Part shown: piece by piece, positions 8,788 to 10,107 of the stretch | How positions within the stretch are numbered: the stretch's first letter is position 1 | Layout: every line of letters begins with the position of its first letter | NCBI GenBank assembly: GCA_035448065.1 | Contig: DAOTIG010000124.1 | Location: forward strand, 1 to 10,107 | Length of the DNA stretch: 10,107 nt | Source: Phosphoribacter sp035448065 | GTDB taxonomy: Bacteria; Actinomycetota; Actinomycetes; Actinomycetales; Dermatophilaceae | Reading direction: 5' to 3' | Translations under genes and position numbers: made by a program | The notes under the pieces: model-generated | Seen by the model: only the letters and a program-made list of their open reading frames with translations | What the model was told of the DNA's origin: nothing | Database searches by the model: none

Positions 8788-9529
8788 GGTGCCCGGACAG
8801 CTCCCGAACGAACGCGCTGACCTCGGCCTCGCGCGTCGTGTCGATGCTCAGCCCCGCGGCATACCACCACTCACGCGCCCACCGGATGAGCGCCGCCCAC
8901 CGGGGTTGCTGCGCCTCGAGCTCCTCGGAGGCGACCCGCTTGCTGACCCACCGGCTCTCGCGCAGCAGCACGGAGGCTCGGCAGAGGGTGAGGACGGCGT
9001 AGGCCTCGCCGCCGGCGCCGGGCAGGTCGTCGGCCCAATCGGGCCACCGGCGGACGTTCTGGAGGACGGCCTCGCGGACGACCTCGTCGGTGATGTGCGG
9101 GAGCAGGTCGCCAGGAGCCCTGCCGTAGAGCACGTGGTTGTGCTCCACCGCGGACCGCCAGTTGAGCAGGTACTGCAGGCTCACCCGCGCGAGGTGCAGG
9201 AGCTCGCCCGGGCAGATGCGGGCCATGACGTGCGACTCGCCGCCGTCGAGGGCGTCCTGCACGGCGGTGGGCGAGACGAAGTCGATCTCCATGTGGTCGC
9301 GCCAGCGCGGGTAGTCACGGATCAGCCGCTGGTGCAGGGCGGAGACGATGCCAAGGGTCTCGCGGCCCGGGTCCTCGCGCAGGATGACGAGCACGCCGAG
9401 GCCGCTGCGGCCTTCGACGAAATCCCCGGAGACCCAGGATCCGTGCGCGGCGACGCCGAGCAGACCGTCGCCGAGATCGTCGTGCAGATCGGTCGACAGC
9501 CTGTTCAACAGCTCCCCCGCTGAGGCCAT
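8747..9529 (-). CDS. AadA-like nucleotidyltransferase-fold protein with apparently lost metal-binding Asp pair
   Basis: The 260-residue length and layout match ANT(3'')/AadA aminoglycoside adenylyltransferases: an N-terminal nucleotidyltransferase domain (about 1-105) and a C-terminal helical domain resembling DUF4111 (about 115-250). HGSWVSGDF (29-37) corresponds to the conserved GS motif. The following SDxDL element, whose two Asp residues bind Mg2+ in active enzymes, reads SGLGV (42-46) here, so both Asp positions are Gly (GGC codons, one base from GAC). MEIDFVSP (80-87) still offers a Glu at the expected catalytic-base position. LTLCRASVLLRESRWVSKRVASEE (split across 180-203) matches the helical segment with the conserved Lys. 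Known family role: AMP transfer to streptomycin/spectinomycin. Loss of DxD makes that unlikely here, so a pseudoenzyme or a changed activity is inferred. No ribosome site precedes the ATG, and a leaderless transcript is plausible. The family call is good at fold level only. Confidence 0.75.
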   Translation of the reverse strand: MASAGELLNRLSTDLHDDLGDGLLGVAAHGSWVSGDFVEGRSGLGVLVILREDPGRETLGIVSALHQRLIRDYPRWRDHMEIDFVSPTAVQDALDGGESHVMARICPGELLHLARVSLQYLLNWRSAVEHNHVLYGRAPGDLLPHITDEVVREAVLQNVRRWPDWADDLPGAGGEAYAVLTLCRASVLLRESRWVSKRVASEELEAQQPRWAALIRWAREWWYAAGLSIDTTREAEVSAFVRELSGHLIEESLTPLPAAG

Positions 9530-9533
9530 ATCA

Positions 9534-9555
9534 CGAGGGTAAAGCGAGGGTAAAG
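9534..9555. repeat. Tandem 11-bp direct repeat just upstream of the AadA-like gene
   Basis: CGAGGGTAAAG occurs twice in direct succession (9534-9544, 9545-9555). On the minus strand each unit reads CTTTACCCTCG and contains TACCCT, a TANNNT -10 match. The nearer TACCCT lies 6 nt before the ATG at 9529, the correct spacing for a leaderless start, and no Shine-Dalgarno is present. No good -35 is seen. The repeat may be an operator, a duplicated -10, or a chance duplication. Confidence 0.6.
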
Positions 9556-9628
9556 GCGCCGACAGGCCGACGTCGGAAGATCGTCCGAACGGAGGAGGGT
9601 TCGGCCCGAAAGGTCGACCGGGCTGCGC
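9556..9628. other. Short intergenic region with small palindromes
   Basis: CCGACGTCGG (9567-9576) is a perfect 10-bp palindrome. CCGAAC (9585-9590) and GTTCGG (9599-9604) form a 6-bp stem, and TTCGG-C-CCGAA (9600-9610) overlaps it as an alternative. The hairpins lie just 3' of the minus-strand gene ending at 9629 but lack a T-run, so termination is possible but not supported. Confidence 0.35.
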
Positions 9629-10107
9629 TCAGGCCGGCTCGGTGACGTCCGCGACCGCATCGAAGGCGATCCGCCGGCGAAGGCTCCACGGGCGATCGTC
9701 GTCGGCGGCGGGAGGAGGGAATGCGGGCCAATCTGGCAGCACGTAACGCAGCAAGGTCCGGTCCACCTTGCCTGGTGGAGTCAGGCTCGACACGCATCGA
9801 GCGGCCAGCGCGCCCAGGTCGGAGGTGAGCTCGGGTCGCTCAATCCTGATGCGCTCAAGCAGTCTCAGGTCAAGTCGCATGTCCAGGCGGAGGCACGAGA
9901 GACCGACCCAGGAGTCCGGGGCGGAGTCACCAAGGCGCAGGTCCTCGACGAGAAGCCGCTCGACCGCGGGCAGCCAGGGGTCGACAACGGACCTGATGGT
10001 CTTCTCCGCAGTGCCCCTGGCCCTGGCTGCATGACACACCCCGAGAAGAAGTGAGGGAAGGCGCTCGAGCGGCACGTCGCGCAACACCTCCTGTGCCTGC
10101 TCGGGTG
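9629..10107 (-). CDS. Hypothetical protein, partial (N-terminus beyond the window)
   Basis: I do not recognise this protein. The frame stays open to the end of the window, so about 159 C-terminal residues are visible. The visible part is helix-rich and Leu/Arg-rich with repeated Leu spacing (for example DMRLDLRLLERIRIERPEL), reminiscent of alpha-helical repeat proteins but without a definable repeat. It ends in a Pro-rich segment (YVLPDWPAFPPPAADDD) and a charged tail. A GTG at 10085-10087 could be a start, but the only purine-rich site (AGGAG) abuts it with no spacing and coding-like residues (PEQAQE) continue upstream, so I prefer a truncated gene. It is transcribed in the same direction as the AadA-like gene, about 100 bp away. 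Confidence 0.6.
   Translation of the reverse strand, partial: PEQAQEVLRDVPLERLPSLLLGVCHAARARGTAEKTIRSVVDPWLPAVERLLVEDLRLGDSAPDSWVGLSCLRLDMRLDLRLLERIRIERPELTSDLGALAARCVSSLTPPGKVDRTLLRYVLPDWPAFPPPAADDDRPWSLRRRIAFDAVADVTEPA

Noticed and set aside
8747..9529. Annotation as a functional aadA streptomycin/spectinomycin resistance gene
   Set aside because: The essential DxD metal-binding residues appear to be Gly-x-Gly, and overall similarity is at fold level only.
10085..10087. GTG as the start of the last gene
   Set aside because: The frame is open to the window edge and the only purine-rich site abuts the codon directly, so a truncated gene is more likely.

Overview
The window is GC-rich (about 70%), with GTG starts, strong third-position GC, a mycobacterial-type LexA site and a DUF222/13E12-type HNH gene. 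This points to an actinobacterium; Micrococcales, perhaps near Intrasporangiaceae, is only a guess from gene content and style. No tRNA, rRNA, CRISPR array, transposase or phage gene was seen.

Layout. (1) Positions 83-4480, minus strand: a DUF222-HNH endonuclease gene followed 21 bp later by a UvrA-like tandem ABC ATPase that lacks most of the UvrB-binding region. The HNH gene has a near-consensus promoter (TTGACA, 18 bp, TAGAGT) with a LexA-like operator between the two boxes. The predicted transcript begins at or next to the ATG, so it would be leaderless. The pair reads as a candidate SOS-induced DNA-processing operon. (2) Positions 4481-4769: this promoter region, a short perfect inverted repeat, and two 48-bp copies (79-bp period) of a nested palindromic repeat. 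(3) Positions 4770-5546, plus strand: a DUF1295 membrane protein. (4) Positions 5607-7244, minus strand: a GH66 (dextranase/cycloisomaltooligosaccharide glucanotransferase family) protein with no visible signal peptide. (5) Positions 7344-8787, plus strand: a ketopantoate-reductase-family oxidoreductase, then a small membrane protein. (6) Positions 8747-9529, minus strand: an AadA-like nucleotidyltransferase-fold protein in which the two metal-binding Asp positions appear to be Gly; it overlaps the membrane-protein gene tail to tail. (7) Positions 9629-10107, minus strand: the C-terminal part of an unrecognised protein that runs off the window.

Apart from the HNH/UvrA-like pair, the genes look like ordinary chromosomal single genes on alternating strands, with no shared pathway visible. 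The most unusual window-wide signal is the 9-mer GTATGCCGC (either strand). It occurs 14 times, 7 per orientation, all inside genes and in several reading frames, and every GTATGC in the window is extended to it. That density is far above a composition-based expectation (about 0.1) and resembles an uptake-signal-like or other genome-wide protein-recognised motif.
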